Source: Sweltsa coloradensis
Taxonomy: Eukaryota > Arthropoda > Insecta > Plecoptera > Chloroperlidae
Reading direction: 5' to 3'
Length of the DNA: 64,000 nucleotides
NCBI GenBank assembly: GCA_024449915.1
Contig: JAMZAV010003110.1
Location: forward strand, 1 to 64,000
The notes under the pieces are model-generated. The model searched no databases, was not told the DNA's origin, and was given only the letters and a program-made list of their open reading frames with translations. The position numbers and the translations under genes were made by a program. Each line of letters opens with the position of its first letter. Position 1 is the stretch's first letter. This document shows positions 23,829 through 33,510 of the stretch, piece by piece.

Positions 23829-24485
23829 AACTGAAAGCCTAACAATAGCCAGAACAATGCAAATACATTAGGGCCTTCAGTTCTAACATTGTTCAATTTA
23901 TTAATTTATTTAATTATTATTTATTTATTTTTTATTTTTTTGCAATTGGAGGTAGCCCCTACCTATGGACCAATGTATACTAAGTATATGTATGTGAATG
24001 TGAAATAAGTAGTAACTAATACTGGTCCAATTACAAAAAACTAATGTTACGAATATTAATTTTCTGTGGACTTGAATATGAAAATGGATCCTTTAGTAAT
24101 TTTATATCAACTTCATATTTGTAAGTCTTATGTTAAATGTATCTTTAAAAATGTAGGGCCTACTGTAAATAGATGTGTACCTGTAGGCCTATGTATGTTA
24201 AGATAGGCCTATAGTACATATTTATAGTATTATGTAATATTATGTAATATCATAATTAGCCTATACAGGCTCAAATGTCAAAGTCTAATTAAATATCTAC
24301 ATGTATTTATTTATCTAAGGCAATAAACAACATATCATCATCATGGCCGTCAGCCTAATGTGCGTGTCTTTATAACCTGTGTAAATTATTAATAAAGCTA
24401 GGCCTAGGGCTTACTATATTGTACATTTTCAGATCAGTAAATATCAATAAATTGTTCATAATTACTATTTTTATATTTATTTCAT

Positions 24486-24889
24486 GGCAGAGGATATTCT
24501 TACGGCATACCGTAAGAATTACTAGAAATTATTCTTACGGTATGTGTTTTCATTGGTTGTCTCATCACGTGACTCATCAACAGGCGCGCCGTAAGAATAG
24601 TGTATAGTAATTCTTACGGTCTATGCCTACTATGACCATGCACTAGGCAGGCCTAGGCTAGGCCTAACGTCGCTATTTTAAATCTAAAGTACCTACAAAA
24701 CCTTTAACGTCGCTATTTTAAATCTAAAGTAGGCCTACCTACAAAACCTTTAACGTCGCTATTTTAAATCTAAAGTAGGCCTAGCCCTACCTACTGATAA
24801 AAAACTGGGCATAAACGAAAAAGTTCGCTCCATGCCGTAAGAATAGTGTGTAGTAATTCTTATGGCATGCCGTAAGAATATCCACTCCG
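24486..24889. mobile_element. 404-bp MULE-like foldback MITE with perfect 9-bp target duplication
   Basis: The target copy TTATTTCAT lies at 24477-24485 and 24890-24898. Termini pair through GGATATTCTTACGGCATRCC (mirrored at 24864-24883). The motif ATTCTTACGG / CCGTAAGAAT recurs several times in both orientations, so each arm can itself fold into hairpins. The 9-bp duplication suggests the MuDR/MULE group. It carries three tandem copies of the AACGTCGCTATTTTAAA module (24667-24780). Confidence 0.75.
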
Positions 24890-24966
24890 TTATTTCATAT
24901 TTACAGTGGGTTTTCGTCAATTTTAATTGAAAAAAAAAACAGTGGTGAAAAGTTGGCCATTCTTAA
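24890..24966 (-). repeat. Right inner TIR of the composite transposon
   Basis: Reverse complement of 21882-21960 in sequence and spacing, including GTTAAGAATGGCCAACTTTT, CACCACTG, a T run and CCACTGTAAAT. It stops abruptly at TTAA (24963-24966). Confidence 0.8.
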
Positions 24967-24974
24967 CAGCATTG

Positions 24975-25230
24975 CTTCCAACTTTTCCCGCCCAATTCTG
25001 GAAATTTGCGCTCTTGCGGGGAGCGGGAAGGGAGGGAGATAGGCGTGAACAACTTAACAAATTTAGTCATCCCCACCGCAACAAAACATGGCGTATCGCA
25101 AGGCAACGAGGGGTAATGCTCGGGTAATACACCGACAAAGTAGCCAGCGCCTGATTTATTGCGCGCCCGGCTCACTAGCGAGTATAACACTGTCAAGGTC
25201 AACTTCCATTGGCATGGGATATTAGTCACT
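24975..25230 (+). promoter_or_regulatory. Promoter-like GC-rich segment with E2F- and YY1-like sites
   Basis: TTTCCCGCCC (near 24976) fits an E2F site, and AAACATGGCG (near 25084) fits a YY1 site overlapping an ATG. The block is clearly richer in GC than its surroundings. The short frame from that ATG (45 codons) has no recognisable family. It could be a leader exon, or simply the end of a mobile element. Confidence 0.3.
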
Positions 25231-27022
25231 CAACGCTGGCATCGATAAATGCGAATATAAATATCGAGTTGTAATCCCTATCCGAAAGTTTTTTCTGGTG
25301 TATGCTAATGAATTACATTGTAAAACAATGTATAGTTTTATATTTTACACAGTAGGCATATGCTATCAAAAATTATTGGTTTTTCTCCCGTTTCTCCCGA
25401 TTGAACAAAACATTATAAGTAATGTTTTCAAAATATGAACTCTTGTCCCCTCGTCTCAATACAATACTGAGCATAGCAAGCGAGTAATCAAGCTTGTAAG
25501 GTACTCTTTATTAATTGTACATAGTACATATTATTTTTTTGGTATCTAAACCAATCGCGTTTGCGATTCAAACTCATGTCCCTTAGTTTCATGCTGTCCT
25601 TCGCCATATATCGTCATAAACCAAGACAGCAAGATTGTTGTTGTGTAGTGTTCTATCGCAAACAGAGGCGGAGGTTTTCGTTCGAACCCTAGTCGGGTAG
25701 AGCTAGTTTGAATTGTTTCACTTCACTTCAATTCAATTAAACGAGTTATTACACAATCACTGTTTGGGATAAAAGTCAGTGGCGTCAACAAACGAATGTG
25801 CAGGGGTGCAGCCAAACGCGGCCCGGTCCTCAGACGTTTTTTGAATACCGTCCATGTCCATTACTCTTGACTGTTTATGTTAACCACAGCCATACATTAA
25901 AACACATTTCAACAAACTTCCTCGCGTCTGATGAAGAGAGCCTCTAGAAAATGTGCACACTTTTTTGGTAAGTGTTTTTATTTAATATATCTTGCGGTCT
26001 AAACATCTTTTTTTGATCGTGTATATATATATTTAATTAATGTTTATCGTATTCAGATATGAAGTGAATTTAATTTCTTTAGGGCAAGGCACTTGCACTC
26101 AAATGTGTTTTGTGTTTTTAGCAACGGTGACTTTGGAGCCGTCCTAGCAACGAGGCACATAATAAATTTAAAGTTCTTCTGAATAGGCCTTGTTGATTCT
26201 GGCGTTGATCCGCGGGTGTTCGCACTGTCCATACCACTGATTACTAGATTGCTTATATTTAAAAATATCGATCTTTAGTTGGTTATCGCTCACTCGTCGA
26301 TTGCGTCGGGGCCTGCAGGGTTGGATTGGTCGCTTTGGTTTACTGTCCATCTCTGAAAAACAGTTATATGACTGAGTGGGTAGACTAAATATGAATTTAT
26401 TTATTTATTTATTATATGCTACGCTACGCGCTCACTTCCATGCAAATATAGCCCTACCCATGGTACAACGATATCGGAAGAATATCATTGGATCATGAGC
26501 CCTACCTCAGAACGTTAGTTATTTTTTACTCACAACATAGATAAATAGAACGTATTTTCACATAAGGATTGACACATTTGACAGAAATATTAATTGTTAA
26601 TAAATTATACCGGATACACAAGATAACAACCAATAAAAAAAGTAAGTGGTCATTTGAGACTCCGGATACATATAAAATACATTGCAAATATCGCAAACAA
26701 ATACACGAAACAAATCTCAAAAATCTCGTAGTTTATATTATAATGCGTCACACATAGGCATGTGTTAAACTGGTAAGTTAGGATTATTACAAATTATTTA
26801 CATAGACTTTGAGAATTTTTATTTACACATGTGCACACTTATAGAATGAGGTACATTGAGTTCAACTATGTACATTCACGTACACTCGCGACGAAATACG
26901 TTAGTAATGTGATGTGTGACATACTTTACACCTGCTTTACACGCTCGCCTCTAGTGTCTTCTTTGCCAAATAAACGCATGGAACAATAACAGTTATTGTT
27001 TTGTTTTTTTTTTACTGTGTTA
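25231..27022. other. AT-rich interior of the TTAA-flanked insert
   Basis: Contains the SINE at 26118 and a tRNA-like B-box near 25670. No coding features. Confidence 0.45.
26118..26395 (+). mobile_element. SINE, family B, headless
   Basis: GGTGACTTTGGAGCC at the start, then ATCTTTAGTTGGTTA, CTCGTCGATTGCGTCGG and a GACTGAGTGGG end. Confidence 0.55.
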
Positions 27023-27089
27023 TAGTTTTCTCCCGTTTTTTAAAATATAGTTACTATATTAAAAAAAAAAAAAAACGGGAGAAAACTAA
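27023..27089. repeat. AT-rich foldback repeat
   Basis: TAGTTTTCTCCCGTTTTTT is mirrored by an A run followed by CGGGAGAAAACTA around the centre ATAGTTACTAT. Confidence 0.7.
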
Positions 27090-27593
27090 AATGTAAATGT
27101 GATCATGTTCACGTTTCATTTGTTTTGTTTCTTGAATTCTTCGGCCACACTTTGCAAATGGCATTCACACGCAATGAAGAGGAGATGAACTGCATTGCAA
27201 AACTACGTTTTAGGTTTTCTACTTAGATGATTTTTTTTGTCTTTGTTCAATTGCTTGGACAAACAGTTTTTGCAAAATTAAAGTAAAATGGAAATCACTT
27301 ATTCGAAGTTTAAGGTGCGTTTGGTACATTGTAGAATAACAATCCCCACGGTGCAGGGAATTAAAATTATTATTCATTATAATGCATATTTTTAGTAATC
27401 ATAATAACTCAATACATTATAACTTACCCAAGCAAATAGCAATGATTTGGGTACTATACCCGGAACAATATTAAAACGTAAATATATATTTTTTTTACTT
27501 TTTAATGATCTGAACAATTCTTGGAAACATCAAGGTGCATAAGCGATCATGTAATTTTATAATATACCTCCCACGTCACACTCGCAGGGGAAA

Positions 27594-27747
27594 ATGGGCT
27601 ATGTACGAGAAACAATAATGTAATTATATCAGATAAAACAACAAAATGAATTAAATGTGGATGTTTCTTCCCCTAGTTCGTAAAGTACGGGAGAACTGCA
27701 ATTGAGACGCTCAGAGTGGTGTTTAAACTGCGACCAAGCCTCTAGGC
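27594..27747 (+). repeat. Direct repeat, copy 1 of 2
   Basis: Roughly three quarters identical to 29571-29718. Both share GGGCTATGTACGAGAAA at the start, CAGAGTGGTGTTTAAA-like sequence inside and CCAAGCCTCT at the end. Confidence 0.6.
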
Positions 27748-28004
27748 ATATTATTATCGTTCTGGTAATCAAAACAATTGATACAATGAGGGTTTAAAAA
27801 AATACAAATCATAATTGCAAACATGCATGTTGCATGTAAAAGATGTAATTTCAGTGACGGACTTCAATTAAAGCGATCCGAACCGACGACGCCATCGATT
27901 GGCGAAATAATCGGACATTTGAAATCCAGTTCACAGATTACCATGATTCACCCGCGGATGAGTCAGCGTAGATATAACTACTTCGGAACAACCATTTACA
28001 ACTT

Positions 28005-28143
28005 CGGATCTCCCACATTCCAGGTGGACGTCTTAACCACTAGACCATCAGGACGGGTACATGCAACTACAATTCAGAGATTAAAATGTACCCGTCCTGA
28101 TGGTCTAGTGGTTAAGACGTCCACCTGGAATGTGGGAGATCCG
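28005..28143. repeat. Perfect palindrome of tRNA-like SINE heads (58-bp arms)
   Basis: Arms 28005-28062 and 28086-28143 are exact reverse complements with a 23-base spacer. The right arm reads as a tRNA-like SINE head: A-box TGGTCTAGTGG, and just past the arm the B-box GGTTCGATTCC (28145-28155). The left arm is the same head on the other strand. This is not a functional tRNA gene, because no closed acceptor stem is seen. Confidence 0.85.
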
Positions 28144-28189
28144 TGGTTCGATTCCCATTTACAACTTGTTGTGTGCTTCGTTGCTAAGA

Positions 28190-28330
28190 CGGTTTCAAAG
28201 CCACACTCTCAGTGGATGTAATGCGATACCCTTCCCATAGATTATGGGTTGATTCAAGTTGGGAATCGAACCAGCGACCTTCTGCTAATGGAAGCAGGGA
28301 CGCTATCCTTTGGTCCAACAAGCCACAAAC
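28190..28330 (-). mobile_element. SINE, family B, 5' part
   Basis: On the minus strand, a tRNA-like head with B-box GGTTCGATTCCC runs into GTGGCTTTGAAACC at 28195. Confidence 0.5.
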
Positions 28331-28424
28331 ATTACTTGGCAGACTTGATTGCCCCCAGAGTAATGAAATGAAATATTCTGTAATAATAATTCAATCATTA
28401 CGTAGTGCATGGGTGATGTCTGTT

Positions 28425-28655
28425 CTATGGATATGACCCCGGGTTCGAATCCCGTCGAGACCGGCAATCCTGAATGAAGTTTTTTTTCGAACTTTTCCTC
28501 AGTCGCTAATGCGAATGCAAGGGATTGAATAGCCCTCGGGCATCACCACACAATTGTCCTATCCGCAAACTACCTAGTTAGTCACCAGAAGAGGGTCACA
28601 CCGGTTAAATCTCATGTGTAAATCCTGCAGCGGGCATCCTACAAAAATGTATTAT
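28425..28655 (+). mobile_element. SINE, family A
   Basis: B-box GGTTCGAATCCC and the body CAATCCTGAATGAAG ... AATGCGAATGCAAGGGATTG, ending GCGGGCATCCTACAAAAATG. The A-box side is lost. Confidence 0.65.
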
Positions 28656-29570
28656 TTATGGATATGACCGGTCGAAAGGCCCGACTACCGTGCGTTAGCA
28701 AACGATGTTATTTTCTTTATCGTGCTGAAAGAACACAACACGATATCTAAAAATAGAATAAAGGTTCGGTTTGGTACTATTTAATATAATTACATAGACT
28801 AATCGAAACAATATTTGCTTAGTTCTTACAACGCGGGTAATTATGAAGATTGTTGAATAGGAGCACTACAAACCTTGCATTGCGGAGAATCAAAATTTTA
28901 ATCTACTTATTAAAGAATGCGATATACATATTTAGACAATTTCAAATTCTGATATCGTCCGCGGTCGCATATATTAGTGTCTAGGGACGCTGGCGAATTA
29001 CACTAGGAGGACGCGGATTCGAATCCCGCTCAAGGCATAGGTTATCTGTTGTTCTTCACTCTCGTCTATCACCACTTATAGTCCGAATAGCATGATCTCA
29101 ATAAAAGTGATGTTGAACAACAATAATCATCATCGTTAATTTCTAGTAGCGAATATTATAGAATTCTTACAACGATGTAAAAAGCTGCAAGCAAACCTCA
29201 AAATAGCAGATTGTGTTTATGTAATCTGATGACAAGCACATCCGGTGTCCAGATCCCGCCCACATTGCCTCCCCTACTTGCTTCGAAGTAGACACGATCG
29301 AATTTCACAAGAGAGCGCCACCAAATGGAGCCAAAAGTGTGCTTTGCAAGGCGTTCGTACTTTTCAAACTACGTCTACATTTTTCGTCCGATTTCAATAA
29401 AGTTTTTTTTATTTTACTCAGAAATAAACTGTTATTCTACGTACATGGCTTGATTTTGCAAATTCACTCCTCTTTGGTCACACAAGGGCAGTAAACTTTG
29501 ACCGGAAATGAACATTTTCTATGGACTTTGAGGACTCGTGGGGGAAATGTTATGACTTAAATGAACAAAA

Positions 29571-29718
29571 GGGCTATGTACGAGAAATAAGAATAAAGTT
29601 ATCTATCAGAGGAAAAAAACAGAATGAAATATAATGATTTCCCTGTCCGTAGTTTGAAAAGTACGAAAGTACTGCACATGGCACGATCGGAGTGGTATTT
29701 AAATCGCACCCAAGCCTC
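29571..29718 (+). repeat. Direct repeat, copy 2 of 2
   Basis: Copy of 27594-27747. It ends exactly at the TTAA junction of the putative insert, so this repeat probably marks an end of that element. Confidence 0.6.
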
Positions 29719-29902
29719 TTAACCGAAACAGTACCATAACTTCTTAGATTCTTTTGGGGATACATTTAGTAAGATAAATGTATAAGTAGGGCCTACCTAA
29801 AGACCTAAACTGATTTTCACAATTTGAATTAAAAATTGTGTTTCTAACTGAAGTGTTTGACTGACTGAAAAACAGTGTTTACATGTGCCCCCCTCTCCCC
29901 TA

Positions 29903-30110
29903 CTCGTAACAGCACTGTCTAAAGTCTTCGAGAAAATCTTTAAAACCAGAATGTTCGTTTATCTAAAATCCCATCAGCTCCTGGCCAACAGTCAACATGG
30001 ATTCCGCCAAGGTCGATCAACCTATTCTACTCTATTGCGAGTTCAAGGATAAACTCTGTAAAACCATTGACGCTGGTGACTATGCCATAGCAGTTTTCTG
30101 TGATAGGCTA
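29903..30110 (+). pseudogene. LINE reverse transcriptase fragment
   Basis: LVTALSKVFEKIFKTRMFVY, then QHGFRQGRSTYSTLL, matches two adjacent RT blocks. Stops and shifts follow, and the fragment fades before the FADD box. Confidence 0.6.
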
Positions 30111-30190
30111 TGTCGAAAGCTATGACTTGCCTACCTAAACCTAACTGTTAAATTTACTCACATGCCTTGGTATGATCATATTTTTGTACT

Positions 30191-30982
30191 TAAGGAAGCT
30201 TCGCAAACCTTCTTCAGACGCGTTGTTGGATGAGCGTAATTTCTTAAAAACAAAAAAGCGATAAATGCGATTTTCATGGTAAATAATTTTTTGATTACGC
30301 TCAAATTTCACACGAATATATTAATTCATAAAATTAAGGTTCTGTGAAAAAGATATTACAAACGGATAAAGCATGTCGGTGTTATAAGTCAAAGAAATTG
30401 AAAAAAATGAAAAAAATCGTAAAATTGCAATTACCTACCTACCATGAAAAATAATTTTTTGAATCCACTCAAATTTCACACAAATATATCAATTTATAAA
30501 ATTAAGGTTCTTTAAAAAAATCATTACAATCGGATAAAGCATGTAGTCGAAGAAATAAAAAAAAAAAATCGTAAAATTGCGATTTTTATGAGAAATAATT
30601 TTTCGATTACGCTCAAATTTCACACGTAGGCCTATATACAAATTCATTTTATAAAGGCTCTGTAAAAAAATCATTACAATCGGATAAAGCATGTAGTTAG
30701 GTGTTATAAGTCGAAGAAATTTTTAAAAATCGAAAAAATCGTAAAATTGTGATTTTAATGAGCTAAATAATTTTTCGATTGCACTAAAAAACGTGGCAGT
30801 TCTAAGTTCAGAGATTTCGAAGGCCTCCAAAAAATTTCATCGCAATTCGAGTATCGGTTTAGCCGGAATCGTGTTAACAAACACACAAAAATACAAAAAA
30901 AGAAAGAAAGAAAGCAAAAAACGGATTTTTTTCTCCAGTGTAGTGAAATGGAATCTTCGCTTTGCTCGCTACGCTCATCCAA
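30191..30982 (-). mobile_element. Helitron/HINE-like element next to the RCC1-SINA gene
   Basis: Starts TTGGATGAGCGTAGCGAGC at 30982 and ends GCTTCCTTAAG near 30191, a damaged version of the CCTAG end. Four AT-rich sub-units lie inside. It sits 50 bases before the splice acceptor of the RCC1-SINA coding exon, thus probably in its leader intron. Confidence 0.6.
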
Positions 30983-31030
30983 CAAATAAAGTGTTACTGT
31001 AACAAAAGTCAAGGGAACTTTCATAAATTG

Positions 31031-31049
31031 TGTTGTTTTTAATTTCAGG
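31031..31049 (+). other. 3' splice acceptor in front of the RCC1-SINA start codon
   Basis: A pyrimidine-rich tract ends in CAG at 31046-31048, and ATG follows after one G. This places the end of a 5'-UTR intron directly before the coding exon. The leader exon was not identified. Helitron-like DNA occupies the intron side, up to 30982. Confidence 0.7.
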
Positions 31050-32978
31050 ATGGCTTTTGCAGCTGCTTCTATAAAAACTATCGATGATGCTGGTTCAGGA
31101 GTTCTCTTCTTCGGGGCAACGAACCATCTCCCTCGTTGTCTCACCATCCCGGATGAGAGGATAGTTCAAGTTTCCGCCGGCCTCAACCACTCTGCAATGG
31201 TGTGCAGGTCAGGCAGGGTCTATATTGTTGGAAAGTGTTCGATGACGTCGCGTCAAGACTACACTGCTAAGAAACCGAAGCTTGTACCTGGTCTGACAGG
31301 CTCGCGTATTGTTAGGGCCGCTTGCGGGAACCGTTTCACATGTTTCCTGTCTGCAACTGGAGAATTATTCACGTGCGGATTAAACGACCACGGTCAGCTC
31401 GGAATGGGGGATAACGTGGATCGATGGGAGCCCGTCAGGGTCGAAAAAATCCCAAAGATGAAGGCGGTGGATGCTGGCGAAGGCCACGCCGTAGCTCTCT
31501 CAGAGGACGGGCAAGTTTGGGTGGCCGGTTACAACTCCCAGGGACAACTCGGACTCGACCATTGCATGGATCAGGCTTTGTTCACGCGCATATTGAGCAT
31601 ACGCATGGAGATCGAAGGCGTTTCGTGCGGGAGTTATCACACGGCGCTCCTCGCGCGTTGTGGGATTCTCCTCGTTACCGGCTCCAACAAATACGGCGTA
31701 TTGGGTCTCGGCGATATCGGAGACGTCTTCTCGGTTCGACCAGTTTCTCTCCCCTCTGGTGTGGCGATGGCCGCTGTGGCTTGCGGTCATGACCACTCTG
31801 TCGCTCTATCTGTTGAAGGAACTGTCTGGTCATGGGGTCAGAACTATTACGGACAGTTGGGCGTTGGTAATTACATAGAAGTGAAGTATACTCCGACAGT
31901 AATGGCCGAGTTGGAGGATTATTTCGTGACAAAGGTTGTAGCCGGGCCGGAACATACCGCTTTAATCACCGACGAAGGAAATGTCCTGGTTTGCGGAAGC
32001 GGCGACGAAGGGGAATTGGGTTCTAAAGAAAGGAATCATATCTACTTGCCGACTCGATTTCCACTTTCGTTACCATCAAGATTGAAGGTCGAAGATGTGG
32101 TGTGCGTGTATAACGGTACGTTGGTATTGCTACATGGACCGGACAGGGATTTTATTCCCGAACCTGCGGTGCAGGCTTCACAGTCACAGGTCACAGAGGT
32201 TGGGGAAGAGGCTCCCCCTAGTGGAATAACCGATTGGGAGAAAACCATAATTGCCACCTTGGAGTGTCCGATCTGCTTCAAAATCATGTGCTCGCCGATA
32301 CACCAATGCACCAAGGGACACAACTTCTGCAACGCGTGCCACCTCCGAAACGAATCGCGTGAGTGTTGCATGTGTCGCGAGCAGTTCATCGGAACGCGGA
32401 ACATCGCGCTGGAGAGCCTCGGCGACTCTTTGCAACTTCCCTGCGGCGATTGTTTTAAGCGCATGCCCGTTGTTCAGTTGGACCCGCACAGCAAGGTGTG
32501 TCCCAAACGCACGTTCAACTGTCCGCTGACAAAGGAATGCGGCTGGACGGGCAAGCCCAACGATATCCTACCGCACGCACGCGGCAAGCACAGATATCAA
32601 ACTTGGGAGGATCTTCCTCGCGTAATCAATCACTACATTGAGCCTGGCATTTCGTCGAATCTAGTCTCAGCCCACGGCGCCTCTTTCATGCTTTACAGGA
32701 TGTTCGACCCGCCGACCAATAGCTTCCGCGCTGTCGCCCGTTTTATAGGTGTTTTGGATGGCAACACAATGTACCAACTAAGTATGGAATTTACTACGAG
32801 GGGCAAAAGAGGTAAGGAAATGCGACTTCTCTTCAACCAGGACGTTTGTGTGGATGCAGAAGACATTCATGAAATGTTGAAATCTGAGAATGCCATTGTT
32901 CTGAAAAGACAAAACTTTAATATGTTTTTCAAGCACAACCAAGTTACGTGCATTACAGAAATTATTCTAAAGGAATGA
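31050..32978 (+). CDS. RCC1-repeat / SIAH-type RING E3 ubiquitin ligase (fusion architecture)
   Basis: This 642-residue frame has no internal intron. Residues ~17-365 form an RCC1-like propeller: G-x-N/D-x-x-G-x-L-G motifs occur near 111-119, 161-168, 212-220, 264-272 and 317-324. Residues 406-442 are a C3HC4 RING (C406, C409, C420, H424, C427, C430, C439, C442) of the SINA type. Residues 465-514 carry the paired SIAH zinc fingers (C465, C468, H480, C484; C491, C497, H509, H514). Residues ~520-642 match the TRAF-like substrate-binding region of SIAH in position and length. SIAH proteins target substrates for ubiquitination, and RCC1 propellers act as binding platforms or exchange factors, so a ubiquitin ligase with a propeller adaptor is inferred. 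The start is the first ATG, one base after a clean splice acceptor at 31047-31048, so at least one upstream noncoding exon should exist. The coding part is richer in GC than its surroundings. The substrate is unknown. Confidence 0.93.
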   Translation: MAFAAASIKTIDDAGSGVLFFGATNHLPRCLTIPDERIVQVSAGLNHSAMVCRSGRVYIVGKCSMTSRQDYTAKKPKLVPGLTGSRIVRAACGNRFTCFLSATGELFTCGLNDHGQLGMGDNVDRWEPVRVEKIPKMKAVDAGEGHAVALSEDGQVWVAGYNSQGQLGLDHCMDQALFTRILSIRMEIEGVSCGSYHTALLARCGILLVTGSNKYGVLGLGDIGDVFSVRPVSLPSGVAMAAVACGHDHSVALSVEGTVWSWGQNYYGQLGVGNYIEVKYTPTVMAELEDYFVTKVVAGPEHTALITDEGNVLVCGSGDEGELGSKERNHIYLPTRFPLSLPSRLKVEDVVCVYNGTLVLLHGPDRDFIPEPAVQASQSQVTEVGEEAPPSGITDWEKTIIATLECPICFKIMCSPIHQCTKGHNFCNACHLRNESRECCMCREQFIGTRNIALESLGDSLQLPCGDCFKRMPVVQLDPHSKVCPKRTFNCPLTKECGWTGKPNDILPHARGKHRYQTWEDLPRVINHYIEPGISSNLVSAHGASFMLYRMFDPPTNSFRAVARFIGVLDGNTMYQLSMEFTTRGKRGKEMRLLFNQDVCVDAEDIHEMLKSENAIVLKRQNFNMFFKHNQVTCITEIILKE

Positions 32979-33504
32979 AATGACTGCCTCTCACACACCC
33001 TGGGTTTTCAAGATGATTGGCCTATTTTTAAGATACCTACCTATTGTGGATTTGTGAAGAAAAGGAATTTTTACAATCATTAATTGCGTGTTCCGCTGAT
33101 TATAGTAATATAGTTGGCATGTGTAAAGCTGCATCTATATCTAATTAGCATTTGTAGCTTGATGTAAAGTAAAACACTTCCAGCTTAGGCTAAACTAGTA
33201 GGCCTAGGCCTTACCTGGTGAGGTAATGAACAAGTACCAATCAATTTTATTACCTTATCCTCTATCGTAACCGATGAAATGTACACATAATTGGATCACT
33301 GTGATGAAAGCCGTAAGCCGACTAGCATATCTTTGATGGCAGAATGCGGTGAACAAGCAGACATTGGTGTCTTTGTCTCAATGATAAGACTGAGATGAAA
33401 GTGGACATGCATAATTCTAATAATTATAGGCCCGCCTAAGGAGTTTGTGTAGTCTTCAAAAATAGCCATTTTGAAAATTTTTAGATATGGGGTACAAAGC
33501 TAAT

Positions 33505-33510
33505 AATAAA
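33505..33510 (+). terminator. Candidate polyadenylation signal of the RCC1-SINA gene
   Basis: An AATAAA hexamer lies about 530 bases after the stop codon, and I saw no better hexamer between the two. In AT-rich DNA such a hexamer is weak evidence alone. Confidence 0.3.

Larger units (their letters stand above)
24967..29718. mobile_element. Putative TTAA-flanked insertion in the right TIR
   Basis: The TIR sequence breaks at TTAA (24963-24966) and resumes after TTAA (29719-29722), exactly completing the mirror of the left end. This implies a 4.75-kb insertion duplicating TTAA, as piggyBac or Kolobok elements do. Terminal inverted repeats of the insert itself are poor. It contains SINE copies, a palindromic SINE pair and a direct repeat near its right end. 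No transposase frame was seen. Confidence 0.5.
19747..29735. mobile_element. Composite DNA transposon with 8-bp target duplication, carrying nested insertions
   Basis: The left end starts GGTACTGTTTTGGTTA at 19747. The right end finishes TTAACCGAAACAGTACC at 29735. Exact 8-bp copies of ATAACTTC flank it (19739-19746 and 29736-29743). A Gypsy element interrupts the left TIR after GTTA, and the rest of the left TIR resumes at 21882. The matching right TIR inner part (about 75 bp) is at 24890-24966, separated from its tip by 4.75 kb flanked by TTAA. Without the insertions the element is about 3.1 kb. No transposase was recognised. Superfamilies with 8-bp duplications (hAT, P, Merlin, KDZ) remain possible. 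Confidence 0.75.

Noticed and set aside
25084..25221. Possible short gene starting ATGGCGTATCGC
   Set aside because: Only 45 codons, no family resemblance and no matching downstream exon. Kept only as part of a promoter-like segment.
28086..28160. Functional tRNA gene
   Set aside because: A- and B-boxes are present, but no closed cloverleaf with acceptor stem. The sequence is repeated in inverted form, which fits a SINE head.
30755..31147. 130-codon minus-strand frame next to the RCC1-SINA gene
   Set aside because: It lies in the Helitron-like repeat and on the antisense of the coding exon. Near-identical frames occur at 7339 and 9251 in other copies of the repeat.
31424..32529. Several 70-140 codon frames overlapping the RCC1-SINA exon
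   Set aside because: All are shadows of the real frame on other frames or the other strand, with no domain content.
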